From Streptohalobacillus salinus (lineage in GTDB: Bacteria > Bacillota > Bacilli > Bacillales > Amphibacillaceae): a stretch of DNA of 64,000 nucleotides. Of the stretch, positions 7,684-15,669 are shown one piece after another. The position numbers and the translations under genes are program-made. Below the pieces are notes generated by a model. That model was not told where the DNA came from and ran no database searches. It worked only from the letters and a program-made list of their open reading frames with translations. The stretch is taken from assembly GCF_003201605.1 (NCBI RefSeq), contig NZ_QJJR01000004.1:226203-290202 (forward strand), read 5' to 3'. Position 1 is the stretch's first letter. The number at the start of each line of letters is the position of its first letter.

Positions 7684-7694
7684 ATGAAACATAA
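7684..7694. repeat. Third copy of the ATGAAACATAA core
   Basis: The copy has the same orientation as the left arm at 7587-7597 and is inverted relative to 7604-7614. Together with the latter it brackets the 69-bp segment that carries the candidate promoter. Confidence 0.6.
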
Positions 7695-7726
7695 CAATGT
7701 TTTTCGTTCCGAGAAATTATGGAAAT

Positions 7727-7756
7727 ATAATTTATCGCAATAAAGCGATAAATTAT
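7727..7756. repeat. 12-bp inverted repeat with 6-bp loop
   Basis: ATAATTTATCGC (7727-7738) pairs exactly with GCGATAAATTAT (7745-7756). No T run follows on the plus strand. It may be a leader hairpin or a protein-binding dyad. Confidence 0.55.
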
Positions 7757-7844
7757 CGTTATGCGCCTGTCAATTTTTTGATTCACCAGAACCGTTTGCT
7801 ATTTAGAACTAGATGGTTGATTTAGTTAGTGTATACCCAAAATA

Positions 7845-7858
7845 AGAACAATTGTTCG
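7845..7858. promoter_or_regulatory. Candidate LexA (DinR) box
   Basis: AGAACAATTGTTCG matches the Bacillus LexA consensus CGAAC-N4-GTTCG at all but the first base, with a perfect GAAC/GTTC dyad. It lies 119 bp upstream of the recombinase start and would make the gene SOS-inducible. Confidence 0.5.
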
Positions 7859-7976
7859 TTTGTTGTCAGAAGGCATTTTAACGCAATGAGTTCCATTTTT
7901 GTGTGTGATAACCCGATTAACGTAAAATATGGCGTGATCAATAAATTGAAGAGAATGGAAAAAGGAGGAAGTCCTC

Positions 7977-8702
7977 ATGAACAAACAACAAGTGGCGAAG
8001 TACGTTTATTTAACAACGGGTGAGTATGACTATTTATTAGCTAAATTCGGTGATTATCAGCTAAAGGATAAAATTCAAAAATTAAACGCTTCTAAAATTA
8101 AAGACCCGGCCCGCCAAGTAACTATTCAGTCGGATTATCATGCTTTAATTAGTCGGGGGATGCAGACGGTTGAACCGATTCGTGATAAAGTTTTAATTCA
8201 AGCGATGAAAGAGACACTAAGAAGAAAATCAGAACGCAATTATTTTCTGTTTGTGATGGGCATTAACACCGGACTTAGAATCAGTGATTTATTACCCTTA
8301 CGCGTTAATGATGTGCGCGATAAAACGCATATCATCTTAAAAGAAAAAAAGACAAACAAAACGAAGCGATTTTTAATCAACTTAGAACTGCGCCAGTTAA
8401 TTGATACATATGCAGCAGAAATGGAAGATGGTGATTATCTCTTCCCTTCTTATAAGACAGGTCTACCGATTCAACGCATCCAGGCATATAAAGTTTTAAG
8501 TGAGGCAGCGAAAGCGGTAGGTGTACAAAATTTCGGCACCCACAGCATGAGAAAAACATTTGGATTTTGGCATTATACCATCAATAAAAATGTCGCGCTC
8601 TTACAAGACATCTTTAATCACGCTTCCCCGGATATTACGTTGCGATATATCGGGATCAACCAAGACATCGTTGACCGAAGTCTCGAACACTTTAGTCTCT
8701 AA
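7977..8702 (+). CDS. Tyrosine recombinase with a phage-replication-protein-like N-terminal segment
   Basis: The 241-residue protein starts at ATG 7977, eight bases after AGGAGG. Residues about 66-241 form a tyrosine recombinase catalytic domain with all key residues: R101 (NTGLRISDL), a lysine in the KEKKTNK turn near 122-128, H189 and R192 (THSMR), H215 (FNHAS) and nucleophile Y224 (LRYIGI). It is like the short solo integrases such as B. subtilis YoeC and lacks the usual N-terminal core-binding (SAM-like) domain. Residues 9-60 (YLTTGEYDYLLAKFGDY ... QSDYHALISRG) instead resemble the LTeeEy.kLv..fG...YKSDY..IL motif found at the end of many phage replication proteins. The gene stands alone and ends in a terminator. 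No prophage genes surround it. Confidence 0.85.
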   Translation: MNKQQVAKYVYLTTGEYDYLLAKFGDYQLKDKIQKLNASKIKDPARQVTIQSDYHALISRGMQTVEPIRDKVLIQAMKETLRRKSERNYFLFVMGINTGLRISDLLPLRVNDVRDKTHIILKEKKTNKTKRFLINLELRQLIDTYAAEMEDGDYLFPSYKTGLPIQRIQAYKVLSEAAKAVGVQNFGTHSMRKTFGFWHYTINKNVALLQDIFNHASPDITLRYIGINQDIVDRSLEHFSL

Positions 8703-8774
8703 CTATGCAGAGGTGTTCACAGAGTTAGCCTTGTTAAAGAAAAAACTTAAACGCTCCGGATCCCAACCTATGCT

Positions 8775-8812
8775 AAAAGCCCCTTTCGCGAATGCGTCAA
8801 AGGGGCTTTTAG
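8775..8812 (+). terminator. Terminator after the recombinase gene
   Basis: The perfect 12-bp stem AAAAGCCCCTTT (8775-8786) / AAAGGGGCTTTT (8799-8810) has an inner CGC/GCG pairing. Confidence 0.9.
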
Positions 8813-8859
8813 CTGAGTTTAAAATCGCCTATTCATTTTAAAGCATATGGTAATTTTTA

Positions 8860-9549
8860 TTAGCGAATTGGTGTTTTCTGATAAGCCTCCATTGGCCATT
8901 TCTCTAACGTATAGGCCATTTCCCAAAACATATATTCATATTGACTGCTTTTTAAAAAATGACCTTTCATTCGTTCGCGTTCAGCTTCAGTAACGGTGGC
9001 TGCAATCTCATCTAAGCGATTGATTTGTTCATGGACAAGTTCAGTGAACCATTCTGATCCATACGTATCGATCCATGTCTGATAGATCGGTTCATTCGGT
9101 CTTTTATGTTTTAACTTTTCGCCGATTTCATAGTATAGCCAATAACATGGCAAAATGGCAGCGATAATATCACCTAAATGACCGAACTGTCCTGCACGGT
9201 ACATATGAGAAGTGTAAGCGTAAGCGGTCGGTGCAGGTTCGAAGTTTTTCATGTCTTCATCAGTAATTCCTAACAGTGTTCGAAAGGTTCGATGTAAACT
9301 CATCTCCGCCTCGTATGTGCCTTGGGCATGCATGGCTAATCGATTGGTGACAGCCAAGTCCTCAGCTTTTGCAGCCGCTAATGCTTGGTTTTTGGCGAAG
9401 TGCGTTAAGTAATAGGAATCTTGTAACACATAATAACGAAACCGATCAAGCGGTAAGGTACCGTCCCCAATGCCTTGGACGAACGGGTGATTAAAACTTG
9501 CTTGCCAAATCGGATCTGCCTCTTGTCTTAATTCTTCTGAAAACTTCAT
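8860..9549 (-). CDS. tenA: Aminopyrimidine aminohydrolase / thiaminase II (TenA)
   Basis: The 229-residue protein starts at ATG 9549 after AAGGAG. TenA hydrolyses aminomethyl- and formylaminopyrimidines, salvaging the pyrimidine half of thiamine, and also cleaves thiamine. With this start the catalytic residues fall exactly at the B. subtilis positions: D44 (LQDSYYL), C135 (LPCYWLYYEIG) and E205 (SQYEYMFWEMAY). The length is normal for the family. It is a single-gene unit behind a TPP riboswitch and terminator, so expression should rise when thiamine pyrophosphate is low. No other thiamine gene is in the window. Confidence 0.95.
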   Translation of the reverse strand: MKFSEELRQEADPIWQASFNHPFVQGIGDGTLPLDRFRYYVLQDSYYLTHFAKNQALAAAKAEDLAVTNRLAMHAQGTYEAEMSLHRTFRTLLGITDEDMKNFEPAPTAYAYTSHMYRAGQFGHLGDIIAAILPCYWLYYEIGEKLKHKRPNEPIYQTWIDTYGSEWFTELVHEQINRLDEIAATVTEAERERMKGHFLKSSQYEYMFWEMAYTLEKWPMEAYQKTPIR

Positions 9550-9569
9550 CGTTTTCTCTCCTTCTTTTA

Positions 9570-9608
9570 TAAACAAAAACCACTTCAAATAAAGCCTGAA
9601 GTGGTTTG
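9570..9608 (-). terminator. Regulatory terminator in the tenA leader
   Basis: AACCACTTCA (minus strand, 9598-9607) pairs with TGAAGTGGTT (9578-9587), followed by TTTGTTT. Its CCACTTC arm can instead pair with GAAGTGG at the 3' edge of the TPP aptamer, giving a ligand-controlled switch. Confidence 0.85.
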
Positions 9609-9640
9609 ATTATAAAAAGTAAGACGTTTAATCAAGAGCC

Positions 9641-9735
9641 ACTTCCCTACGCTAGCATAAACTAGATCAGGTTCTAAGAGTCTCAAAGCCTTTACTTCGA
9701 TCTCAGTCACTTATCGGTGACACCCCTAGTGGTTT
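9641..9735 (-). promoter_or_regulatory. TPP riboswitch (THI element)
   Basis: On the minus strand it has the THI-box landmarks in order: ACTAGGGGTG, ACTGAGA, AACCTGATCTAGTT and GCGTAGGGAAGTGG. It is followed by the terminator at 9570-9608 and then tenA. Binding of thiamine pyrophosphate should favour termination. Confidence 0.95.
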
Positions 9736-9748
9736 TTGTTTATATGAA

Positions 9749-9777
9749 TTTTTATACGTTTAATGTAACATAGTCAA
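9749..9777 (-). promoter_or_regulatory. Promoter of the tenA transcript
   Basis: TTGACT (9772-9777) and TAAAAA (9749-9754) are 17 bp apart, just upstream of the riboswitch. Confidence 0.5.
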
Positions 9778-9792
9778 GATGAATGTCAAGGG

Positions 9793-11670
9793 CTATTTCA
9801 TCACTTTCCAGACATCGTTGGCGTAGCTAACAGGATCCTCTACTGGCAGACCTTCAATCAGCAATGCTTGGTTATAAAGAATATTTGCATAAGTGGCAAT
9901 TAAGTCTTCATTTTCCAAGGCGTTTTCTTTTAATTGATTGAAAATCTGGTGATTGGTATTAATTTCTAATACTTTATCCGCTTTAACACCTTGATTTTCT
10001 GGCATCATACTTAAGACTTTTTCCATTTCGATTGAAATGTCCCCTTCATTTGTTAAACAAACCGGGTGCGTTTTAAGTCGTTTTGATGGACGCACGTCAG
10101 AAACTTTACCACTTAACTGTTCTTTCATTTTATCAAAGATTTTTTGATCTTCATCAGTAACCTCAGGTGCGTTTGTTTCATCGTCATCACCTAGCTCTAA
10201 ATCACCGCTTGATACGGATTTAAATGTTTTGCCTTCGTATTCTTGTAACATTTTAAGTGCGAATTCATCAATATCATCAGTTAAGTAAAGGATTTCAAAC
10301 CCTTTATCTTTGACCATTTCTGTTTGTGGTAAGTTCTCGATACGTGCATGCGATTCACCCGTTGCATAGTAGATAATGGTTTGATCTTCTTTCATCCGAT
10401 CAACGTATTCTTGTAAGGTGACAAGTGTCTCTTCAGTTGATGAGTAAAATAAGAGCAAATCTTTCAGTGTGTCTTTGTTTTGACCAAAGTCACTGTAGAC
10501 ACCGTATTTTAATTGACGGCCGAACGCCTTAAAGAACGTTTCATATTTCTCACGGTCATTCATTAATAACTTTTTCAATTCTTGCTTGATTTTTTTGACT
10601 AAGTTTTTCTCGATTAATTTCAGTTGACGGTCATGTTGCAGCATTTCACGTGAAATATTTAGTGATAGGTCTTCGGAATCAACTAATCCTTTCACAAAAC
10701 TAAAGTAATCAGGTAATAACTCAGGTGCTTTGTTCATAATCAGTACACCATTTGAATATAGTTCTAAGCCCTTTTCATATTCTTGTGAATAATAGTTATA
10801 AGGTGCTGATTCAGGGATATATAAAATCGCTTGATAGCGAATATTCCCATCAACGGATAAATGGACATGGGTCAGTGGATCATCAAACCCGTAGTGCTTT
10901 TCTTTATAAAATTCATGATAGTCTTCATCAGTTAATTCTGTTTTATTTTTCTTCCAGATCGGCACCATGCTGTTGACAGTTTTTTCTTCGACGACGGTCT
11001 CATACTCATCGTCACTATCTGCTTTTAATTGTTCTTCTGTGAGTTCCATTTTTATTGGGTAGCGAATAAAGTCTGAATACTTTTTCACGATTTGTTGAAG
11101 TTGCTGTTCATCTAGGAATTGATCAAAGTCATCATCTTCACTGCTTTCTTTCACTTTAAGGGTAATTGTTGTCCCAATGCTGTCTTTCTCAGCATCTTCA
11201 ATTGTAAACCCATCAGCACCCTCTGAATGCCAGCGGTAGGCTTGTTCACTACCAAGTGCCCTAGAGATAACTGTTACCTCGTCAGCAACCATAAAAGCAG
11301 CATAGAAACCGACACCGAACTGCCCAATGATGTCATAGCCATCTTTGATTTCGTTTTCTTTTTTGAATGCTAATGAGCCACTTTTTGCAATGACCCCTAA
11401 GTTGGATTCAAGTTCTTCTTTTGTCATCCCAATCCCTGTGTCCTGTACAGTCAATTCACGTTCATCTTTGTTAACATCGATTTTTATGTAGTAATCGGAT
11501 TGATTAAACGTTATCGAATCATCCGTTAATGCACGGTAATACATTTTATCAATCGCATCACTTGCATTGGAAATTAATTCGCGTAAAAAAACTTCTCGCT
11601 TCGAATAGATTGAATTGATCATCATGTCGAGTAGTCGTCTTGACTCTGCTTCAAACTGTTGTTTTGCCAT
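9793..11670 (-). CDS. htpG: Molecular chaperone HtpG (Hsp90)
   Basis: The 625-residue protein is the full length expected for bacterial Hsp90, an ATP-driven homodimeric chaperone in the cytoplasm. The N-terminal GHKL ATPase domain shows the signature stretch [20 protein letters not shown] near residue 23, the DTGIGMT motif, and [13 protein letters not shown] in the lid region. The middle domain (about 230-490) carries the conserved [17 protein letters not shown] segment with the catalytic-loop arginine. An acidic linker and dimerisation domain follow. It starts at ATG 11670 after GAGGGG. A CIRCE element and a TTGACA promoter sit directly upstream, pointing to HrcA repression. Confidence 0.97.
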   Translation of the reverse strand: MAKQQFEAESRRLLDMMINSIYSKREVFLRELISNASDAIDKMYYRALTDDSITFNQSDYYIKIDVNKDERELTVQDTGIGMTKEELESNLGVIAKSGSLAFKKENEIKDGYDIIGQFGVGFYAAFMVADEVTVISRALGSEQAYRWHSEGADGFTIEDAEKDSIGTTITLKVKESSEDDDFDQFLDEQQLQQIVKKYSDFIRYPIKMELTEEQLKADSDDEYETVVEEKTVNSMVPIWKKNKTELTDEDYHEFYKEKHYGFDDPLTHVHLSVDGNIRYQAILYIPESAPYNYYSQEYEKGLELYSNGVLIMNKAPELLPDYFSFVKGLVDSEDLSLNISREMLQHDRQLKLIEKNLVKKIKQELKKLLMNDREKYETFFKAFGRQLKYGVYSDFGQNKDTLKDLLLFYSSTEETLVTLQEYVDRMKEDQTIIYYATGESHARIENLPQTEMVKDKGFEILYLTDDIDEFALKMLQEYEGKTFKSVSSGDLELGDDDETNAPEVTDEDQKIFDKMKEQLSGKVSDVRPSKRLKTHPVCLTNEGDISIEMEKVLSMMPENQGVKADKVLEINTNHQIFNQLKENALENEDLIATYANILYNQALLIEGLPVEDPVSYANDVWKVMK

Positions 11671-11704
11671 TATTTAATCCCCTCTTATCTTGGTTAATGT
11701 ATTA

Positions 11705-11731
11705 TTAGCACTTAACTGTTATGAGTGCTAA
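11705..11731 (-). promoter_or_regulatory. CIRCE operator (HrcA site) of htpG
   Basis: TTAGCACTT-N9-GAGTGCTAA matches the CIRCE consensus TTAGCACTC-N9-GAGTGCTAA except for one base. It lies between the promoter and the start codon, 35 bp upstream of htpG. Confidence 0.92.
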
Positions 11732-11738
11732 TATATAT

Positions 11739-11767
11739 TTTTTAACACAGATTTTGTCTTCTGTCAA
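11739..11767 (-). promoter_or_regulatory. Promoter of htpG
   Basis: A consensus TTGACA (11762-11767) and TAAAAA (11739-11744) are 17 bp apart. CIRCE follows just downstream, overlapping the likely transcription start. Confidence 0.65.
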
Positions 11768-11919
11768 TCGAAGTCATTATGAAAAACTTAGACGATCTCG
11801 TTGTAGCGAGAGACTATTATTCTAGATTTAGCGCAGAACGAGAGAAACTTCTTATCAGAAAAGTTTATGCATGTGCGATCACAATCCAAACCGAAAAGTT
11901 ATGTTTTCTGATGCGACAA

Positions 11920-11957
11920 AAAAAGTCTTTGGTTCGCATTTGAACCAAAGACTTTAC
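11920..11957 (-). terminator. Terminator of the IDEAL-domain gene
   Basis: The perfect 14-bp stem AAAGTCTTTGGTTC (11922-11935) / GAACCAAAGACTTT (11942-11955) is followed by a T run on the minus strand, directly after the stop codon at 11960. Confidence 0.88.
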
Positions 11958-11959
11958 TA

Positions 11960-12325
11960 TTATATATGTGACACACCGGTATAATCGATATGACGTTCGT
12001 TTTCAACTTCTCTTTTTAAATAATTGTATTGATCTGAAAGTGCGTCAAACCATGTTTTATCATTTGTTAAGAGTGCAAGATCGATTAATTGTTCAAGTTC
12101 TCCTAATGTATGATATTTACTGATCGGTTCGACTTCAAGTTTAACGGTATGGACTTGGATACTATGGCCACTTAAGAGATGATTATCACTCGCGATCACA
12201 CGTAATTGTACGACCTCCTCATCTGTCATTTCTTTTTCAATGAAACCATGAATGCGTTCGCCTTTCTTTGTGCGAAGCTTTACCCAATCGCCAACTTCAA
12301 CTTGTTTTCTGATTTCGTTTCCCAT
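11960..12325 (-). CDS. DUF2187-like / IDEAL-domain protein
   Basis: The 121-residue soluble protein starts at ATG 12325 after AAGGTGG. The N-terminal half (VGDWVKLRTKKGERIHGFIEKE) looks like the small beta-barrel DUF2187 domain of B. subtilis YkvS. The C-terminal half (LEQLIDLALLTNDKTWFDALSDQYNYLKRE, about 76-105) matches the IDEAL domain pattern, a short helical hairpin found in Bacillales proteins of unknown function. The two together suggest an adaptor or regulatory protein. No enzyme motif is visible. It lies downstream of the c-di-GMP gene with 104 bp between. Confidence 0.6.
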   Translation of the reverse strand: MGNEIRKQVEVGDWVKLRTKKGERIHGFIEKEMTDEEVVQLRVIASDNHLLSGHSIQVHTVKLEVEPISKYHTLGELEQLIDLALLTNDKTWFDALSDQYNYLKREVENERHIDYTGVSHI

Positions 12326-12429
12326 GCTTTGACACCACCTTTTAGAATAGTTATATTTAAATTGACAGAATTATTTGAATCGTCAATTAAAATATTTAAT
12401 TGTTATTTTAATCGGTTTAGTCCAATAAG

Positions 12430-15177
12430 TCAATAGAGTTGCTTAAAATAATCTTTAGTTAAAGGCTGACTAAATAAGAAACCTTGCCAAGCGTCTATCG
12501 GATATGCTAGCAGATAACGGGCTTGTTCTTCTGTTTCAATTCCTTCTTGAATGACTCGAATATTGAGCGTGTGCGCATGTTCTATCATCCGTTGAAATGC
12601 TGCTAGATCAGCCGTTGAATCGAGTAAATCATTCAATACAGTCTGACTAATTTTTATCACGTTAACCGGTAAGCGTTTAAGCTTTTGACTCGTAATGTAA
12701 TTTTCATCAAAATGATCGATGGCAATCCGAAAACCCGAGGTTTGATACATCATCAGAATTTTTTGGACCGGTGACTTGAGTTTAGTCACTAGTGTTTCTT
12801 CTACTTCAATGACCAAATGCTCAGCTGCCAGACCATAATCATTAGTCAATTGCTCAATGCGATCATGTGTCAACATATTAAGTAACTGTGTTTCGCTAAG
12901 GTTAATGTGCAGATCAATCGGCACAGTATGTTGCTGATTGTACTCAGCAACAGTATTGATGGCATCTTTAATTGCACTTAAACCGATGGAGTGAATCAAC
13001 CCGTTTTGTTCACTAATGGGTAAGAATGTCTGTGGTGAAATAAGGCCAAGTTTTGAATGCTCCCAACGGATCAATGCTTCAACGGCGACTAAAGCCTGGG
13101 TATCCTTACTAAAGATTGGTTGATACTTTACGAGGATTTCATCACGGGCGACAGCTTGATAGAGATCGGTTTCCAGTCGTATGGCTTGAGATACTTCAGT
13201 CTGTAATTCTTTGGTGTAGATACGATACGTGTTTTTTCCCTGTTGTTTTGCTTGATACATACTTAAATCTGCGAATTTTGTTAACTCATTAATGGTTTGC
13301 GTGTGTTTTGGATACAAACTAATTCCAATGCTAGCCGTTACAACAAAAGCATGGCCATCAAATAGATAAGGTTGGGTTAACGCTCTGATTAATTGATTGG
13401 CAAGTTCATTAATTTCTAAACGACTTTCATCATAGTTAGCAATGATGGTAAATTCATCCCCACCAAAACGAAACACTTGATCTTTTTCACCAAGGGTTGC
13501 TTCAATGCGATGAGCGACTTCAATCAACAATTGATCACCAGCGTCATGACCAAAGGTGTCATTGACATATTTGAAACGGTCTAAATCTAAAAACATCACC
13601 GCAAAACTATTGTTTCCTTGATCGGACATGTCAATCGCTGCTTTTATTTGTTTTTTGAACAATTTACGATTCCCTATCGCGGTTAACTCATCATGATACA
13701 CTTGATGCTCGATTAACGCTTGTTGTTCACGAATTGTTGTGATGTCGGTTGCAATTAATAGGATTTCCGTTTCGTTGCCACTTAGTCCTAAAAATGGTTG
13801 TTTGATCACCTGATACCAATGTTCAACACCGTTTGTACCCACATGATGGTCTTCATACTCCATACTGGCGTGGGTATCAAGAATGTGATGATTAATGGTT
13901 ATATCTTTTTCGGCACGATGCACCAGCGCTTTGATACCCTTAATGTTCTTTCCAACCATTTCTTCTGGTGTAAGTCCGTACACGTTGGCATAGCTATTGT
14001 TGACCATTGTATAACGACCATCGACAGTCATGGTATAGATTAAAGTAGGACTTGTGTTAATGATCCGATCGAGAAAAGCTTTTTGTCTTTGAAGGCTGTC
14101 TTCTTTCTTAAAGACATCATAACGATACTGCTCTAATTGATGAACCATTTCATTAAATTGTTGATTAATGGAACCAATCTGCTGATTTGGGTTCACTGCA
14201 TCAATCCGGTGTTGATAATCACCGGAACTAACGGCTTGAATCGCAGTTAAAAGTTGTTGATAAGGTCGCTGATTGCGATAAGTGACTATAGATATTACTA
14301 AGAACAGAAGGACAGACAAGCCAATTAAGACAGGAAGTAACAACTGGTTTAGGTCACTAATAAATTGTTGAGATAAATGTTCAGGGACAATCAATAATAA
14401 ATGCCAGTCTGTACGTGCAAGCGTTTGATGACTAACTGCATAACCTGATCTTTCATCATGCATGAGACGCGGTTCAAATGGATGCGTGGTTTGATTCAAA
14501 GTTTCATGAACTAACGGTTTTAAGTGATCCAGTGGGTTAGGATTAGATAGAGCATTATAGGTATAGACAGGTTGTTCCGCTTTATCTAAGATAGCTAAAT
14601 AATAGTCGTTAGCAAAAGAAATGGATTGAAAAAAAGATTGCATCGTTTGATTAATCGATAAATCGATAAATAAGTGAAGTTGTTCATTGGTCTGTGGTAA
14701 GGGAATAATGTATTCGAGTAAGTTAGGTTTGGCAATCATACGTGCTCGTTCAAGCGACGGTTCATCGACACGCACAACCTCTGTTTCATCAATGTCGTTA
14801 GCGCCAACAGTACCGTGAAAGACAGAGACCTCAATGAGTTGATCCTCATTAATTATCAAGCCGTAATCTACCATATTGGAATAACGAATCAGATCCAGTA
14901 AGCCCGCTCTTTTTTCGAGCCGATCTCTACTTAGTAAGCGTTCTTGAGTTTCTGCATGCGAAACTAGCCCTTCTAATTCATCGGTTAAAACGTTGAAGTG
15001 ATGATTAAAGCGCTCTGTTGTCGATATGATCATTTCATCGTAATAGTCTTTTGTGAAATTGGTTAAGATGGCGCTTGATGCCCAAATTAACGCAATTGCT
15101 AAAAAAGATACAATACTGAAATTTAATAGGAGAATTTTGAAAAAGCTTTGCTTTTGACTTAATTTGAACCTTCTCAT
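12430..15177 (-). CDS. Membrane GGDEF/EAL sensor protein, EAL domain degenerate
   Basis: The 915-residue protein has a transmembrane helix at about 16-40, an extracytoplasmic sensor region (41-277, dCACHE-like), a second helix (278-300), HAMP (300-350), PAS (365-478), GGDEF (485-655) and EAL (665-915). GGDEF is intact (FGGDEF, 571-576), with the DLDRFKYVNDTFGH metal loop, so diguanylate cyclase activity is likely. No RxxD inhibitory site precedes it. In the EAL domain E700 and N759 remain, but the metal-binding DDFG is DHFD at 821-824 and KID is KIS at 842-844, so phosphodiesterase activity is probably lost. It starts at ATG 15177 behind AGAGGAAG and is likely the first gene of its unit. Confidence 0.93.
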   Translation of the reverse strand: MRRFKLSQKQSFFKILLLNFSIVSFLAIALIWASSAILTNFTKDYYDEMIISTTERFNHHFNVLTDELEGLVSHAETQERLLSRDRLEKRAGLLDLIRYSNMVDYGLIINEDQLIEVSVFHGTVGANDIDETEVVRVDEPSLERARMIAKPNLLEYIIPLPQTNEQLHLFIDLSINQTMQSFFQSISFANDYYLAILDKAEQPVYTYNALSNPNPLDHLKPLVHETLNQTTHPFEPRLMHDERSGYAVSHQTLARTDWHLLLIVPEHLSQQFISDLNQLLLPVLIGLSVLLFLVISIVTYRNQRPYQQLLTAIQAVSSGDYQHRIDAVNPNQQIGSINQQFNEMVHQLEQYRYDVFKKEDSLQRQKAFLDRIINTSPTLIYTMTVDGRYTMVNNSYANVYGLTPEEMVGKNIKGIKALVHRAEKDITINHHILDTHASMEYEDHHVGTNGVEHWYQVIKQPFLGLSGNETEILLIATDITTIREQQALIEHQVYHDELTAIGNRKLFKKQIKAAIDMSDQGNNSFAVMFLDLDRFKYVNDTFGHDAGDQLLIEVAHRIEATLGEKDQVFRFGGDEFTIIANYDESRLEINELANQLIRALTQPYLFDGHAFVVTASIGISLYPKHTQTINELTKFADLSMYQAKQQGKNTYRIYTKELQTEVSQAIRLETDLYQAVARDEILVKYQPIFSKDTQALVAVEALIRWEHSKLGLISPQTFLPISEQNGLIHSIGLSAIKDAINTVAEYNQQHTVPIDLHINLSETQLLNMLTHDRIEQLTNDYGLAAEHLVIEVEETLVTKLKSPVQKILMMYQTSGFRIAIDHFDENYITSQKLKRLPVNVIKISQTVLNDLLDSTADLAAFQRMIEHAHTLNIRVIQEGIETEEQARYLLAYPIDAWQGFLFSQPLTKDYFKQLY

Positions 15178-15286
15178 GATGTTTCACTTCCTCTTATGGT
15201 CAAATCTATTTTAATCGAGTTGAAGGAAAAAATACAATAATAAGCGTATCATAGTTATCAATTCGAATAAAATCAAATGAAAACAA

Positions 15287-15315
15287 TTGTCATGAGCCGC
15301 TTTTTTTGATATAGT
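15287..15315 (+). promoter_or_regulatory. Promoter of dapA
   Basis: TTGTCA (15287-15292) and TATAGT (15310-15315) are 17 bp apart. The lysine riboswitch begins about 35 bp further on. Confidence 0.65.
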
Positions 15316-15352
15316 GAAACCACATTCACATAATCTTCAATCTCGTATTGAA

Positions 15353-15535
15353 GCGGGTATAGAGGTTGCAAAGACGATCAGTATGTAAGTGAGACGTGAT
15401 TAAGCACGGTTGACCATTTACAAAAAGGAGGCTTTGCCGAAGTGATGTTAGACTTAAAACTAACAGCGCTGGTGTAGCGTTTAAGAAATGCTATGTTGTC
15501 ATATAGTAAATCTATATGGAGGGCTAACTCAACAA
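15353..15535 (+). promoter_or_regulatory. Lysine riboswitch (L box)
   Basis: It carries the L-box landmarks in order: TAGAGGTTGCAAAGACGATCAGTA (15359-15382 region), AAAGGAGGCTTTGCCGAAG (15424-15442), GCTGG (15468-15472) and GGAGGGCTAACTC (15518-15530). A terminator hairpin and dapA follow. Lysine should stop transcription into dapA. Confidence 0.93.
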
Positions 15536-15559
15536 TCATTTTTGATAATCAATTATGTT

Positions 15560-15595
15560 GCAGCTCACCTTTGCTCTGAGCTGCTATTTGTTTGT
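15560..15595 (+). terminator. Lysine-riboswitch terminator
   Basis: GCAGCTCA (15560-15567) pairs with TGAGCTGC (15577-15584), followed by TATTTGTTTG. It lies between the aptamer and the dapA start. Confidence 0.8.
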
Positions 15596-15669
15596 CATAG
15601 GAATACATACCATCCGTTGAGTGTCTTTATCCAACAGAGAATGACTAAGATGAATAAGAGGTGTATATA

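Larger units (their letters stand above)
7479..7976. other. Inverted-repeat-rich leader of the recombinase gene
   Basis: About 500 bp without a gene, between divergent yitT-type and recombinase genes. It holds promoters in both directions, four inverted-repeat units and a LexA-like box, each listed separately. The plus-strand frame from GTG 7829, which overlaps the recombinase start, has no ribosome site. Confidence 0.7.

Noticed and set aside
7829..8023. Plus-strand frame overlapping the recombinase start, possible leader peptide
   Set aside because: No ribosome site before GTG 7829, and its end is merely another frame of the recombinase gene.
8703..8841. Possible recombinase extension or second frame after 8702
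   Set aside because: The frame at 8560-8841 is a shadow that runs through the terminator; the catalytic tyrosine is already in the real frame.
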